Below, in pieces: positions 33,491 through 44,453 of a stretch of 64,000 nucleotides of DNA. The stretch covers positions 5,798,001 to 5,862,000 of the forward strand of contig JARFIW010001469.1 of assembly GCA_036346225.1 (NCBI GenBank), written 5' to 3'. Below the pieces are notes generated by a model that ran no database searches, had not been told where the DNA came from, and worked only from the letters and a program-made list of their open reading frames with translations. A program made the translations under genes and the position numbers. The DNA is from Platerodrilus igneus. Its lineage: Eukaryota; Arthropoda; Insecta; Coleoptera; Lycidae. The first letter of the stretch is position 1. Every line of letters begins with the position of its first letter.

Positions 33491-35270
33491 GTTACAAGGC
33501 AATTTATATGTTGCAAGGACCAAATTGAAAAAGACTATGAATTCAATATTCTTCAAAGGTCTGATTAATACAATACTTTGTAACAATTCTATTTTCAATA
33601 ATAATTCTTTGCATATAATTTCAAGAATAATGTAACAATTTTATTAATAATAATAATTATTTGCACTCAACTTCAAAAGTAATCCGCTAAGCCTGCATCG
33701 TTCCTTAGTAATCTAATTATATTCAGATATCTGTGTCGTATAAAGCTATTTGCAAGCACATCTCTGTTTGATTGTTTCGTTCCCATCCTGACGGCGCGAC
33801 CGCTCGGCCCTGGTTACGTGATAGTCGGCCACAGGCGATAGCGATATCAACATGTACCCTTGGCTGGAGACCGGCAATCTTCGAATCCATTTCAAATGGT
33901 GAAGATATCTTCGAATAACGCGCGACACGTAAGATGCAACCTTTAGAAGGACACACGTAAGATGCAACTTTTAGAAGGACATACGTAAGATGCAATCTTT
34001 AGAAAGTGACAATTCAACTTTGAGAGCACGACTGCTGCAGAATGTAATGCGACAGGATATGATTCGACACGTGGAACGTAACAAACATTACTCGACAAGA
34101 ATAATGGATTTAAACTTTGCCTAACAAGAAATTTGTCTAGGAAGGAATTATAAAAGTTGATTTGGATGAAGTCGTTTCAAATTGCAAACGTTGTTATCTT
34201 TGCTTGAAGAACGGGGATCCCGTCTTACTTTGTCGTAAAGCGACAATTGCAGTTTTGGTTCGTAGATAGCTATAAGTTTTCTTGCATGTGTTTCAAACTT
34301 AGGAACACGTTAACTTGCTTTGATGCTTAATACACGTAAATTGTAAAAGTTTCAACTAATTGTTGAGCTGGTTTTACAGGTTGTAAAACGAAAGTTTACT
34401 GAATTAGTATTCTAAAAAAACATGCTTTGCTCCATATGAACCGTCGGTAATGCCAACAAGTGTTTCCGACGTCATATTTTTCTACTTTGTACAGCTGACA
34501 GATGTTGCCTTAAAAGCAAATGCTTTGAGCAGCTGTAATGCAATTTAAATAAACATGCCTATTTTTGTGATCAGCTTTATCTACACTTAGATTATTATAC
34601 GTAATTTTGAAAGCTCAAATGCTGATATTGTTAGGAGCTATTGATTTGTTATCTACCTGAAAAGATCTGCCCAGATTAGAATTCAATTTGTACAACAAGT
34701 TCATGTTTAAAGTAAAGTTGCTTGATGAATAATAATAAAGACAAAACAGGAAAGTTAAAAGTTTAAAATTGATGCAGTTATTGATAAAAATTTTTGTTAC
34801 AAGTTATATTACTTTAAAAGAGTTTTTTTTAGTAAACAATTAGTTCAAAATTGAAGATTTTTTATTTTGATCAAGTGCGATCAAATCTAATTACATAAAG
34901 CTAAAACCCTTTTGAGTAATAAATTGATGCCAATTTTATATTGGAAATACTTTTTTATTATTTCTTTATATATTTTTGCAGGACACAAATGGTGTTCCAC
35001 TTTTTTATTTATTTAACTATCACAATTTCTTACAGGAGCTGCGTCTTATTTTGTTAAGACAGGTTTTTGTCAACGAAGGCGATCATTTTTTCTTTGGGTC
35101 TCCACGTCCGCCCTTAGAACTGTGCTATGCAATTATCGTAATTACATCAGGACTTGGTGGCGCCTATTTGATTTAGCTTAACTTTGGTTTGCAAACAGAA
35201 TTCGACTTACCCCCCCATTTCTCATTTCTCTACCCAGGAATAGACCCCTAGCTTTGTCAGAAGATTTTTG
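33491..35270. other. Unassigned sequence with small repeats
   Basis: No gene was recognised. A GC-richer island lies at 33775-33900, leading into the 28-bp tandem repeat at 33926. The open frames here (such as 33995-33723 on the minus strand and 34976-35176 on the plus strand) lack family motifs and look accidental. Confidence 0.4.
33926..34006. repeat. 28-bp tandem repeat, three copies
   Basis: Three head-to-tail units start at 33926, 33954 and 33982, each around ACGTAAGATGCAACCTTTAG, with one to three differences between units. Confidence 0.92.
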
Positions 35271-35284
35271 GAAAAATTAGTATC

Positions 35285-35445
35285 ACTGACGCCACGCCAA
35301 TAAAACAAAAAAATACGTTTCACTGGCGTTTACAACGTGGTCCTGTCAGTGAAAAAAATAAATAAAGTTACACTGGCGCCCAAACGTGGGGCCAGCCATA
35401 TAAAAAAAAAATACGCTTCAATAGCGCCACAACCTACGCAAAAAA
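35285..35445 (+). repeat. Four imperfect ~45-bp units, one resembling a tRNA-Lys primer-binding site
   Basis: Units starting ACTGACGCC (35285), ACTGGCG (35322), ACTGGCGCCC (35372) and ATAGCGCC (35421) each run into an A-rich stretch. The third contains TGGCGCCCAAACGTGGGGC, which is the 18-nt complement of the 3' end of tRNA-Lys(CTT) with one extra A. It follows directly after GTTACA, as a retroelement primer site follows an LTR end. No LTR pair or gag was found, so this may be the remains of an LTR element's leader. Confidence 0.5.
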
Positions 35446-35539
35446 TTTTTAACAACTTTACCAAAAGATATTCGAGACTGTAATACATTGACATCTTTTA
35501 ATCGGGAATTAATGAAAAAACTAAAACCTAACTAAAATG

Positions 35540-36045
35540 TAAGTACTTCAAACAAGAAAGAACAGTAGCTATGTTCAAAGACAATGAACATAGATACAAG
35601 AAGAAAACTCTTTAAAGCATAGTGTGGAGCACAGCACAGTACATCTATGAAATAAGAGCAGTAGGAAAAGCAGACAGAAAGAGATAGAAGCCTTCTAGAA
35701 TGTTGTGCTTCAGATGTATGAGGATGGTAGGATGAACAGACAAAGTTAATAACAAATTGGTTGTAGAAATAGTAGAAGAATAAAGATATCTGTGGAAAAT
35801 GAAAAATAGGAGAAATAAAAGTACATGATACATTCTAAGGCATTTCTGGGGAATAGTACGGGACATACTACAAGCAGAGATAGGAAAAGAGAGGTAGAGG
35901 TAGACCGAGATCAGACTGTCGCACACAGATAGGTATAGATACAGACTGAACAAATTTCAGCGAAATGTGTAGGTTGGTTCAGACTAGGAAACAATGAGGG
36001 TATGCATTCAACCAGTTCTAGGACTGAAGACCTACTGATGCCCAT
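35540..36045 (+). mobile_element. RTE-type LINE 3' fragment (B4)
   Basis: This is a diverged copy of the last ~500 bp of subfamily B. Fragments of the segment WSTALY…W, RRM…W-DKV and 'GHIL' occur across frames, ending TAGGACTGAAGACCTACTGATG. Confidence 0.72.
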
Positions 36046-36702
36046 AGTAAAATACACGTTCAATAGGTTAAAATGCGCTTGGGCAACTAACAGGAATGCC
36101 ACTTCAACCACTTTCACGTGTCAGTGACTAATAAAGTTATGATGGAAAGAGATGGACAGGGTGGCTGTATTACCCCCGGCCGTAGCATTGCCTCATCAGC
36201 CCCTACACACTGTTGACTACCAGCACCTCTTATGCATCACAATGTGGGTTACATAGAATTGCGAAATTTGAGAAATACTGTTTAAAACTGTTTAAACACA
36301 CATTAACGCTACACCCAAGTTCATTAATTAGCACATGGAACATATACTTCGGCCTTATAGATTTTGCTGAAAATCGTTTTACAATTTCTTGTTCAGCATA
36401 AAATTTGTTTTGAGACGAGCAGTGCAAGAAATAAATAAGGTACACCAGCATTTCCACTAATATTATCGTACCCAATTTCAAACAGTTTCTTGGATTTCTG
36501 TTCACACATTATCATTAGTATTTGATGCATGTATTCCTTAGGAAGCATCATGGTTGTCTTTAGGTTCGGAGAGGACTTCATCATCTCTGCCTATATTAAA
36601 GTCTCGTGGCCATAATCACTATGGTCGTTACCATTCTTGTAGAAAATCTCGTCCAATTCTGAAATAGTTAGAAAAACGTACTATCGAAGTTGTTCAGTCA
36701 GT
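36046..36702. other. Unassigned sequence
   Basis: No gene or named repeat was seen between the RTE fragment and the SINE. Confidence 0.45.
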
Positions 36703-37020
36703 GGCCTTTTCTTACTGGCGGCTCTGTGGCGTAGTTCGTATGCGTGTGACTACTACGTCCAAGGTCCCAGGTTCGAATCCCCACACGGTCCACTTGAAAA
36801 ATGTTAGGCGAGCATTTTTCACAAAAATACACTCTCGTTCGGATGAGCTACAATGGAGGTCCCACATGTGTGTTGTCATGCACGTTAAAGATCCCTACCT
36901 TGCTTGGAACAGCAAGGGTTCGACAAAATTAAAAATTTTTCAGGTAACAAAAAATTCGCTTCCTGGCCAGTGTAGTTTCGGATGAAGCATTGGAAAATCA
37001 CATGTAAGGTCTTTTCTTAC
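36703..37020 (+). mobile_element. tRNA-headed SINE, full copy with 13-bp target duplication
   Basis: The element (36716-37007, 292 bp) is flanked by GGCCTTTTCTTAC (36703-36715) and GGTCTTTTCTTAC (37008-37020), a 13-bp target duplication with one difference. The head has a pol III A box (TGGCGTAGTTCG, 36727) and a B box (GGTTCGAATCC, 36770). The centre contains CGGATGAGC…GGAGGTCCC…GTTAAAGATCCC, and the tail ends ATCACATGTAA without a poly-A. SINEs are copied by a partner LINE; no partner is obvious because the tail is unlike that of the RTE copies here. Confidence 0.9.
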
Positions 37021-37384
37021 CCATATTGGAATATTTACAATTATAATAATGATTGTAAAACAACACACTCGTAGACAATGGTGATGCACTTAACTGTACG
37101 TCCGATTTACTAGTAACAAATTTAGATAGAAATCTCTCAGCTTTAATGATAAGTTTCTGTACAAATTAGCTCATAGTTGGTTTCTGCAAAGAACTCTATT
37201 ACATAAGCCAATTAAGAGAGATACCTAATAAGTAATTTTTTCAAAAAACACTTTTTATACTCCAAAATCATGAAAATTACTGTGGTAAAACGCATGCTAA
37301 AGAGAAATTTAGATATCATTCCATGATTAATATTACTTTGCCAGTTGAAAATTTTGTTTGAACAAAGCTAGTTGGTTATGTAAA
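37021..37384. other. Unassigned spacer
   Basis: Nothing was recognised. Confidence 0.45.
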
Positions 37385-37715
37385 CTCTTTCATCATCATC
37401 ATTGTCTTGAGTCCTGGAACTGGTTAGACGCGTACCTCCATTGTTTCCTATTCTAGGTTAACCAACCTACACATTTCCCTGAAATTCTCAGTCCTCATAT
37501 TTCACTATCTGCCTGCAATAGTCTGATCTAGGTTTACATCCAGCTCTCTCTTTTCCTATCTGCTTGTAATATAGCCCACACTATTCCTCAAAAATGTTTT
37601 AGAACGTGTACTGCCCTTCTATTTCTCCTATTTTCTTTTGCATGATATCTTAATTCCCCTACTATTTCTATGACCTCTTTGTTATTAACTTTGTCTGTCC
37701 ATGCCATTATATTAT
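37385..37715 (-). mobile_element. RTE-type LINE 3' fragment (B5)
   Basis: The plus strand begins CATCATCATCATTG and continues TGAGTCCTGGAACTGGTTAG, the reverse complement of the subfamily B end. The fragment extends about 330 bp into the C-terminal coding region (tDKVNNKEV… near 37690). It is severely 5'-truncated, as is common for LINEs. Confidence 0.8.
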
Positions 37716-39280
37716 TAAAGTAAAATACTAACATAAACAGTAAATATACTCAGCATATTCGTTTACAACAAGCAATGAAAGATGCTTCACATGTTGAATA
37801 TCAAATTAGAAAAACACCAACGTATTTTTTTTATAAATAATCATCCTACGAACATGTATTCGAAAATATTCTAATGCACTGCAAAAATGCCGAAATCATT
37901 GTAGATTACTTAAATATACAAAAAACAAAACGTTCTAAAATCCCATGTGTAGGAACTAACCAATGACACAAATATGGTAGTAAATGGACAGTCTAAAAAT
38001 ATTAATGCATATGTTGGAATGCAAAGAAAAACTTTTGACCTCAACTTTAAAACAGTTCAAATCATACGAACCCTGTACACCAGAAAATCACATTAACCTC
38101 CCGAGGTAATTTTAACTTATAAACTAGAGGGCATCAATCAAACGCAGCCTATCAGTCATGCATTTCAAGTGGTTGTAATTCAATTGACAATCAATTAGCG
38201 CTGTGCGTATGAAGTGACCATAATTTTATAGATTCGGGTTTACTAGTGAAATAAGCTGCCGAACTCGAATGTGACCGTGGGGATAAACAAGTAGTCGATA
38301 CTAGTAAAAGTAGTCTGATAGTGGATGCTTTTTTCAGCATCTGTTGCATTCAGTGGATTACTAGCAATTCCAGTTTAGATCTTACACAAGGTCGCTTGTG
38401 CCTTATAAGGATAAGTTGTAAGTCATTGATTTTTTTTCATCTGCTACATATTTTAAATTTATTTTAATGCATTCAACAATGCTTTTTTACAAGTGGATTT
38501 TTTTTGTTAGTTCACACTTGATTAAAAGTGACTGGTAACCAGCAAAACTTATAGATACCCATTTAATTTGATTAGATACGTATAATTAATACATTCATCC
38601 TTTTACATGCAGATTTGGCCAAACAGGAATAATTAATTTAACCTGTTTGTTCTGTTACTGTGATTTTCATGTTTCAATATAGGTTAAGCGAACAGTTTGG
38701 AGTTTTATTATTATTTGTGTATATTTTGAGTTAGAGGATGAGAAAAAAGGTGTACATAAAGTTCCGCCAACATGTATTGCAAGACAATAAAAACCATTTA
38801 ACATTATATCGTAGACCACCCATCGTCTAGCAAGATTGTAAAATTCCAGATGAATTGGCATTTAACAAAACCGTATTATATTGAAGATTCAGACATTTTT
38901 CCAGGTAGGTGAAAGTGTTAACATTGGTATACCTTTAAAATCTTTGTGTTTGTTTTTATAGTATTCATTCCTTGCCAATGCAAACTAGATTGTGAATTAT
39001 TACTGTTACCTTTCTGTGGTATAGTAAATATCATTTAGATAGTTAAAGTGAATTTCACACGTAACAAATATCATCCATATCATGTGTCTGCATCAAGATC
39101 TTTATGTCATTTATTTCCAAAATCGGGCAACTTTTTGGCAGTGGCCACGTATACAAATACAACAGAACCCTAATTTTTTTGTTATGTATTGTTCTCTGAT
39201 GAGACCTTTTTTAAAAACGATGGAACGGTTAATCGACTCAACATAAATTACTGGGGTGTTAAAAATCCACTCTGGCTTTG
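37716..39280. other. Unassigned AT-rich sequence
   Basis: No gene or repeat was recognised. The frames present are short and without motifs. Confidence 0.5.
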
Positions 39281-39502
39281 CCAAGTTGTACATCAGTGTC
39301 GCTCCCTATAGTAGGGGATAAAGAATACTACTATAGTAAGCCTGCTTATCGTAAAAGGCACAGCAAGGGGCAGCAGCCTTGCTGGCTAAAAGATATTGGA
39401 GGAGGGTCGGTTGGTCTCGGGCGATCCTCAATAATTTACAAGCTTGTTGGGGGTTGGCCATGACGGATACGGCTTTCTGCTAAAATCTTTAAAAACTGCG
39501 TT

Positions 39503-40726
39503 GTGGAAAGATATGGGAGCCTATCACAATATTTCCCAGGTGTGCGTGGCCTAAAACACGAAATACATATAATGGAGAGCTCACAAGTAAAATTCTTGTC
39601 CGGAGGTAAAATACTCCCTCATTCGGATCTCCGGGAGGGGGTACTTGGGGCTCGTCATCGTAAGAATATAAAACAACAGTTCGATTTAGTGATAGGGACC
39701 TGGAATGTAAGGTCATTACTTAGAGTAGATAAGTTAACGAATTTATTAGTCGAAATGAGAAAGGAAAAGCTGGACATTTTAGGTATTAGTGAGGTGAGAT
39801 GGCCAGATAGTAATGACTTTTGGAAAGATAATTATAGAATAATTACAACTTCTTCAACTAATGGACAGGCAGGCGTAGGAATAGTGTTAGGTAAAAGATT
39901 AGGGCATAAAGTTAAAGAGTACTTACAATTTAGAGATAGAATAATTATGGTTAGATTGAGTACAAAACCCACAGACACTGTTTTAGTACAGGTTTACATG
40001 CCAACAACTCAGTACGAAGATGAGGAAGTAGAAAAGGTATACGAGGATATAAATAGTATAGTGAGAAAAGTAAAAGGAGATGAGAATTTAATAGTTATGG
40101 GCGATTTTAATGCGTCAATGGGAGAAGGTAGTGAGGGAAAAATGGTAGGAAAATTTGGGTATGGCAGACGAAATGATAGAGGAGAAAGATTAGTTGAGTT
40201 TTGGCAGGAACATAGATTAGTAACTGTAAACACCCTGTTTGAACAATATGTTAGAAGAAGTTATACCTGGAAAGCGTCAAGTGATAGGGTTAGATACCAA
40301 ATAGATTATATTTTAGTTAAACAGAGATTTAGAAACCAAGTTAAAAACTGTCGTAGTTATCCAGGGGCTGACATAGATAGCGATCATAACTTAGTTAAAA
40401 TTAAGTGTAAGCTAAAATTCAAAAAATTGAGAAAGGTTAAAAGAGAGGGATGGGATCTAGGTAAGCTTAATGATAGTAGGGTAAAAGAGGAATATAAACA
40501 AGTATTAGATTATAAGAGCAAAGAGATAGCTGTAGAAGGGAACGTAGAAAATAGATGGAAAGAAATAAAACTGACTGTACATGATACAGCAACACAGACT
40601 ATAGGTAAGAAAAAAATAGAAGCAAGAAAACCCTGGGTAACAAAGGAGATATTAGATTTAATAGAGAATAGAAGAAAACTTAAACCTTTCAGAGAAGTGG
40701 ATAGTGAAAGTAAGCAAAAAATATAA
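39503..40726 (+). pseudogene. RTE subfamily A endonuclease and linker ORF
   Basis: The open frame is 407 codons. The first in-frame ATG is at 39572 (residue 24), and upstream residues are probably leader. The endonuclease spans about 66-300: TWNVRSL at 66, catalytic Glu97 in ISEVRWP, Asp201 and Asn203 in MGDFNA, DYILV near 270 and the final DSDHN with His295. All key residues are intact. The enzyme nicks target DNA to prime reverse transcription. A Lys-rich linker follows to the frameshift at about 40710. Proteins of this kind are often mislabelled craniofacial development protein 2 in insect annotations. Confidence 0.88.
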
Positions 40727-41473
40727 TACAGTTAGAAATAAGATAGTACATGAGTGTAGAAAAGCTAGAAATAAATGGATGGAGGAGAATTGTAAGGGAA
40801 TACAAGATGATTTGAGAGTAGGTAAGACAGACGGGCTTACAGGGCAGTTAAAAAGTTTTTTGGGGAAGATAGGAAAAAATATAATGGTATTAGAGACGAG
40901 AATAATGAGCTTCTAATAAATAAAGTTGAGGTAGCAGACAGATGGAAAAGATATTTAGATGATTTGTATAAGGGAGACGATATGGATGAGTTAGAGAACG
41001 ACCAAGAAGAGGATGTAGAAATAGGGTTCTCAATATTAAGAGAGGAATTTGATAGAGCTGTTCGGAATCTTAAACTAAATAAAGCGCCAGGGATAGACGA
41101 TATTCCCGCAGAACTAATAAAATATGCAAGTCAGAAAACTTTAGACAGATTATACGAACTAGTAAAAGTAATATATGACACAGGTGAGGTTCCAATAGAT
41201 TTCGAAAAAAATATTATTATCCCAATCCCAAAAAAGTCAGGAGCCGATAGATGTGAGAATTTTAGAACGGTTAGTTTAACTTCTCATGCTTCCAAAATAC
41301 TAACAATAATAATTAAAAATAGAGTAGAAGCTTTGACTGAGAATTATTTAGGCAAAGACCAATATGGTTTTCGTACAGACAGAGGGACTAGAGAACCGAT
41401 ACTAATGATTAGGGTAATTATCGAAAAAAGGTTACGAAAAATAAAAAGACTCATTTCGCGTTTGTTGATTTAG
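40704..41473 (+). pseudogene. RTE subfamily A linker and reverse transcriptase fingers
   Basis: Two frames (40704-40916 and 40964-41473) carry the pre-RT helix and the RT start. Recognisable blocks are LNKAPGIDDIPAELIK, then IIIPIPKKSGADRCENFRTV, the 'KDQYGFRTDRGTRE' loop and a Lys/Arg-rich end where the frame breaks just before FVDLEKAFD (present in the next frame at about 41455-41490). Confidence 0.85.
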
Positions 41474-41505
41474 AAAAAGCATTTGATAAGGTTAATTGGA
41501 TTGTT

Positions 41506-42101
41506 ATGTTTAGGGTTTTGCGAAAAATAGGAATCTCTCATAGGGATAGAAAAATTATTTACAGTCTATATAAAAACCAAAGCGTAGTAATTGGATTTGA
41601 TGAAATAGAAAAGGAAGCTAAGATTAGAAATGGTGTTAGACAGGGTTGTATACTGTCTCCCTTGATTTTTAATGTTTATATTGAGGAAGCTTTAAACTTA
41701 GCTAGAGTGAGAAAAGAGATAGGTGTTAGTGTACAGGGACAGAAAATAGACGTTTTGCAGATGATATAGCCATTATAGCAGAGTCTAGAAAAGAGTTAGG
41801 AGAGTTTTTAAATATTTTAGAGGAGATACTACAAAGTAACTATAGTATGAGAATTAACTCAGGAAAGACAAAGATAATGACAAGTGAGTTACAGCCTAGT
41901 TCTAAACCAAAATTAAAAATAGGTAATACCGAGTTAGAGAAGGTAGATGAATTTTGCTATTTAGGTAGTATAATTACAAAGGATGGACGTAGTAGAAGGG
42001 ATATAGTAGCTAGAATAGCTCAAGCTAGAAAAATGTTTTTAAAAAAGAAAAACTTACTAATAGCTAATAGTATTAGTTTAGATAATAGAAAAGTTTCTTA
42101 A
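41506..42101 (+). pseudogene. RTE subfamily A reverse transcriptase palm and thumb
   Basis: The first frame (41506-41769) holds RNGVRQGCILSPLIFNVYIE, the conserved QGCxLSPxLF block. The catalytic FADD box is encoded at about 41756-41770 but a small deletion shifts the frame there. The second frame (41847-42101) continues with MRINSGKTKIM and EFCYLGS, then ends in the frame break before the C-terminal region. Confidence 0.85.
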
Positions 42102-42206
42102 AGTCGAAATGCGTATGGGCGTTCTACTATACGGTAGTGAGACTTGGACAATTAAAGAAGTAGATAAGAAAAGATAGAAGCTTTTGAAACTTGGTGTTAT
42201 AGGAGA

Positions 42207-42512
42207 ATGTTAAAGATTAGTTGGACAGATAGAGTAACAAACGAGGAAGTTTATAGAAGGATAGGTGAGGAACCCTGTATGTGGAAACAATTGAAGGTCA
42301 GGAGAGATAGAATGATAGGGCACCAGTTAAGACATGAGGGACTATTTAGTAAAGTCTTAGATTATAGACTACCAAATAAAAATAGAGTAGGAAGGCCTAG
42401 ACAAAGCTATATTAGTCAAATTATTAGAGATTTAGGTTGTGAAGGGTATGTAGACCTTTTTAGACTAGCTCAGAATAGAAAAGAATTTAGAGCTGCGTCA
42501 AACCGACTTTAA
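42207..42512 (+). pseudogene. RTE subfamily A C-terminal segment
   Basis: This 101-codon frame reads KISWTDRVTNEEVYRRIGEE, then RRDRMIGHQLRHEGL and GRPRQSYISQI, the conserved tail after the RT that is shared by RTE-type and some related insect LINEs. It ends with LAQNRKEFRAASNRL at the natural stop. Confidence 0.87.
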
Positions 42513-42540
42513 ATAAGTTCGAAAACAAAACAAAAAGAAT

Positions 42541-42949
42541 AAGTAAATAAAAATCAGTTAACTAAATGTCACCATGACATAACTCACAATTAGTTAGCGG
42601 TCTGGCATGTTGGTAGCGATTCGTTGCTTAAGCCTTACCATAACATATAATTTAATACTTTTCCTTTTTTGAAGCGGATAACCAGGTTATAGTTCATTTC
42701 TTTATAAATGGTAATCATGTGAACATGTTAGAGTTCTTTAACAACCATCAGGTTGCTAATATCTATGTAGAGCCAGGTGGATAGGAAAAAGATAGGATAT
42801 AGGAAGACCTAGACCAAGCTATATTAGTCAAATCATTAGAAATTTAGGTTGTGAAGGGTATGTAGAGCTTTTTAGATTAGCACAGAATAGAAAAGAAGTT
42901 AGAGCTGCGTCAAACCGACCTAAGTAAGGTCGAAAACAAAATGATGATG
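42541..42949 (+). repeat. RTE subfamily A 3' UTR and second copy of its 3' coding tail
   Basis: After the first stop comes a 250-bp non-coding stretch. At about 42790-42930 the last ~45 codons are then repeated (GRPR-x-SYISQIIRNLGCEG…LAQNRKEV), followed by AAACAAAATGATGATGAT. The period is about 410 bp. The ATGATGATG run is the element's true 3' end. Confidence 0.85.
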
Positions 42950-43790
42950 ATACGTTCCTGCTTTAATTCTATTACAGCTGTTTGATCTTTGTATAAGCTA
43001 TGAACTATCCGTCTATCCCTAAAACTCTTTCTAATCTATTTTAGTATTTCGAATATTTTTTCCATGTGACATTGTTGGAAGCTTTTTCCAGATCTACAAA
43101 CCCTATATACACGCTTTCTCCTTTTTCTATTGTCTTCTCCATTATCACCCTCAGAGCTAAAATAACCTCCCGTGTTCCCACTGATTCGCCTAAACCCAAA
43201 TTGATGTTTTTCTAGTATTTCTTCAGCTCGTATTTCCATCCGTCTTTGTACAATTGTAGTTAGTATTTTTTACACGTAGGCTATCATCAAACTTCATCAT
43301 TAGGTCTTCAGTCCTGGAACCATCAGTTTCCTATTCTGAAATAACCTACAGATTTCCCTGAAATTTGCACAGTCTGCATCTATAACTATCTGATCTAGGT
43401 CTACATCTACCTCCTTTTTCCTATCTCCGCTTGTAAAATATCCCATACTATTCCCCAAAAATGCCTTAGAACGTATTCTGCCCTTCTATTTCTCTTATCT
43501 TTTTCCCCAGATATCCTTGTTCCCCTACTATTTCTATAACCTATTTGTTATTATCTTTGTCTGTCGATGCTATCGTCCGCATACATCTGAAGCACAGCAT
43601 TTCAAAAGGCTGCTACCGTTTTTCCGTCTGCGTTTCAGACTGCCCCTATTTCATAGGCATACTGTGCTGTGCTCCACACATATGCTTTCAACAATCTTCT
43701 TCTTGTTCTATGTTTGTTGTCTTTCATCCTAGGCGCTATTCCTTCTTGTTAGATGCATTTCAATCACCTTCTATTGTTTTACAATTATAT
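42950..43790 (-). mobile_element. RTE-type LINE, subfamily B, composite minus-strand fragments (B6)
   Basis: Two pieces lie here on the minus strand: an RT finger segment (43270-42960, LEKHQFGFRRISGNTGG) and a 3' end piece (43290-43790, starting at TTCATCATTAGGTCTTCAGTCCTGG on the plus strand). Their order is not that of one element, so a rearrangement or two insertions must be assumed. Confidence 0.75.
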
Positions 43791-44440
43791 ACCCTATTTC
43801 TCAGACCTTCAGTGGTTGTGAAGGGAGGTAAGCAGCCTGTGGCTGTCAGGTTCCCCCAACACTTAACCATATACCGATTTAATATATTTTCCAATATATC
43901 TTTTCGCAGTCATCATTAGTTGCAGATATTTCGCAACCACCAACTAGTTGTTTATACTAATCATCAGATTTATCTGCGCTTATTTTTTCGTCATTAGGTT
44001 TTTCCGTCTCAAAACTGGTTGAACACGTACCTGCACTTATATTCTGAGCTAGCCTACCTAGTTCCCTGAAATTCTCACACAACATGTGTATACAGCTCGT
44101 TCCCCTTCTATTGTTTTCTAATTTTATGCCCTATTTCACCGAGATTTAGTGAAGGGGGTTAAGCAACCTGTGGCTACCAAGATCCCCCAACACTTAGACA
44201 TTTGCCGAAGTAATGGTTTTCCAGTAAATCCTTTCACACACTTAACATTATTCGAGAATATTGCCCAACCAATTCTTGTAGTTACTTATAATAATCATCA
44301 TGTTTAAGCACAGTTATTTCTTCGTCATTAGTTTATCCATCTTGGGATTGGTTGGATGCATAGCTCCATCGATTTCTATTCTGGGCTAGCCTACACATCT
44401 CCCTCAAACCCCTACAGCCTACATCTTTTACTATCTGTGT
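43791..44440 (-). repeat. Duplicated 3' unit of RTE copy B7
   Basis: Two units of about 340 bp, marked by GAGCTAGCC near 44050 and GGCTAGCC near 44390, each contain the end of the coding region (form LAQNRxxxRxAS) followed by the 3' UTR with CCTGTGGCT and ACTTAGAC/ACTTAACC elements. Confidence 0.8.
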
Positions 44441-44453
44441 GCAGTAGTCTAAC

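Larger units (their letters stand above)
39281..42540 (+). mobile_element. RTE-type LINE, subfamily A, near full-length copy
   Basis: This is the best preserved LINE in the window. The 5' UTR (from about 39281) leads into a long endonuclease ORF, a linker, an RT and a Cys/Trp-rich C-terminus ending at 42512. It differs from subfamily B at most codons but shares its architecture and the conserved PHSDLREG segment before the endonuclease. Five frame breaks (near 40710, 40916, 41470, 41765 and 42100) prevent translation as one protein. Relative to subfamily B it carries few stops, so it is probably younger. Confidence 0.92.

Noticed and set aside
33723..33995. Two overlapping minus-strand frames of 73 and 90 codons
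   Set aside because: They run through the 28-bp tandem repeat, which preserves open frames by itself, and show no family motif.
34976..35176. 66-codon plus-strand frame with a hydrophobic end
   Set aside because: It is short, has no recognisable motif, and lies in unassigned DNA beside retroelement leader-like repeats.
36727..36780. A and B boxes suggesting a tRNA gene (also at 47.33 and 6.0 kb)
   Set aside because: The sequence cannot form a full cloverleaf, recurs in several copies with the same 3' body, and has target duplications; it is a SINE head.
39503..40726. Host gene for craniofacial development protein 2
   Set aside because: The match to that name reflects mislabelled LINE endonucleases; here the frame is directly followed by an RT and the LINE 3' end.
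43517..43919. Plus-strand frames with Cys and Phe-rich content
   Set aside because: They are antisense to the RTE 3' region of copies B6 and B7.
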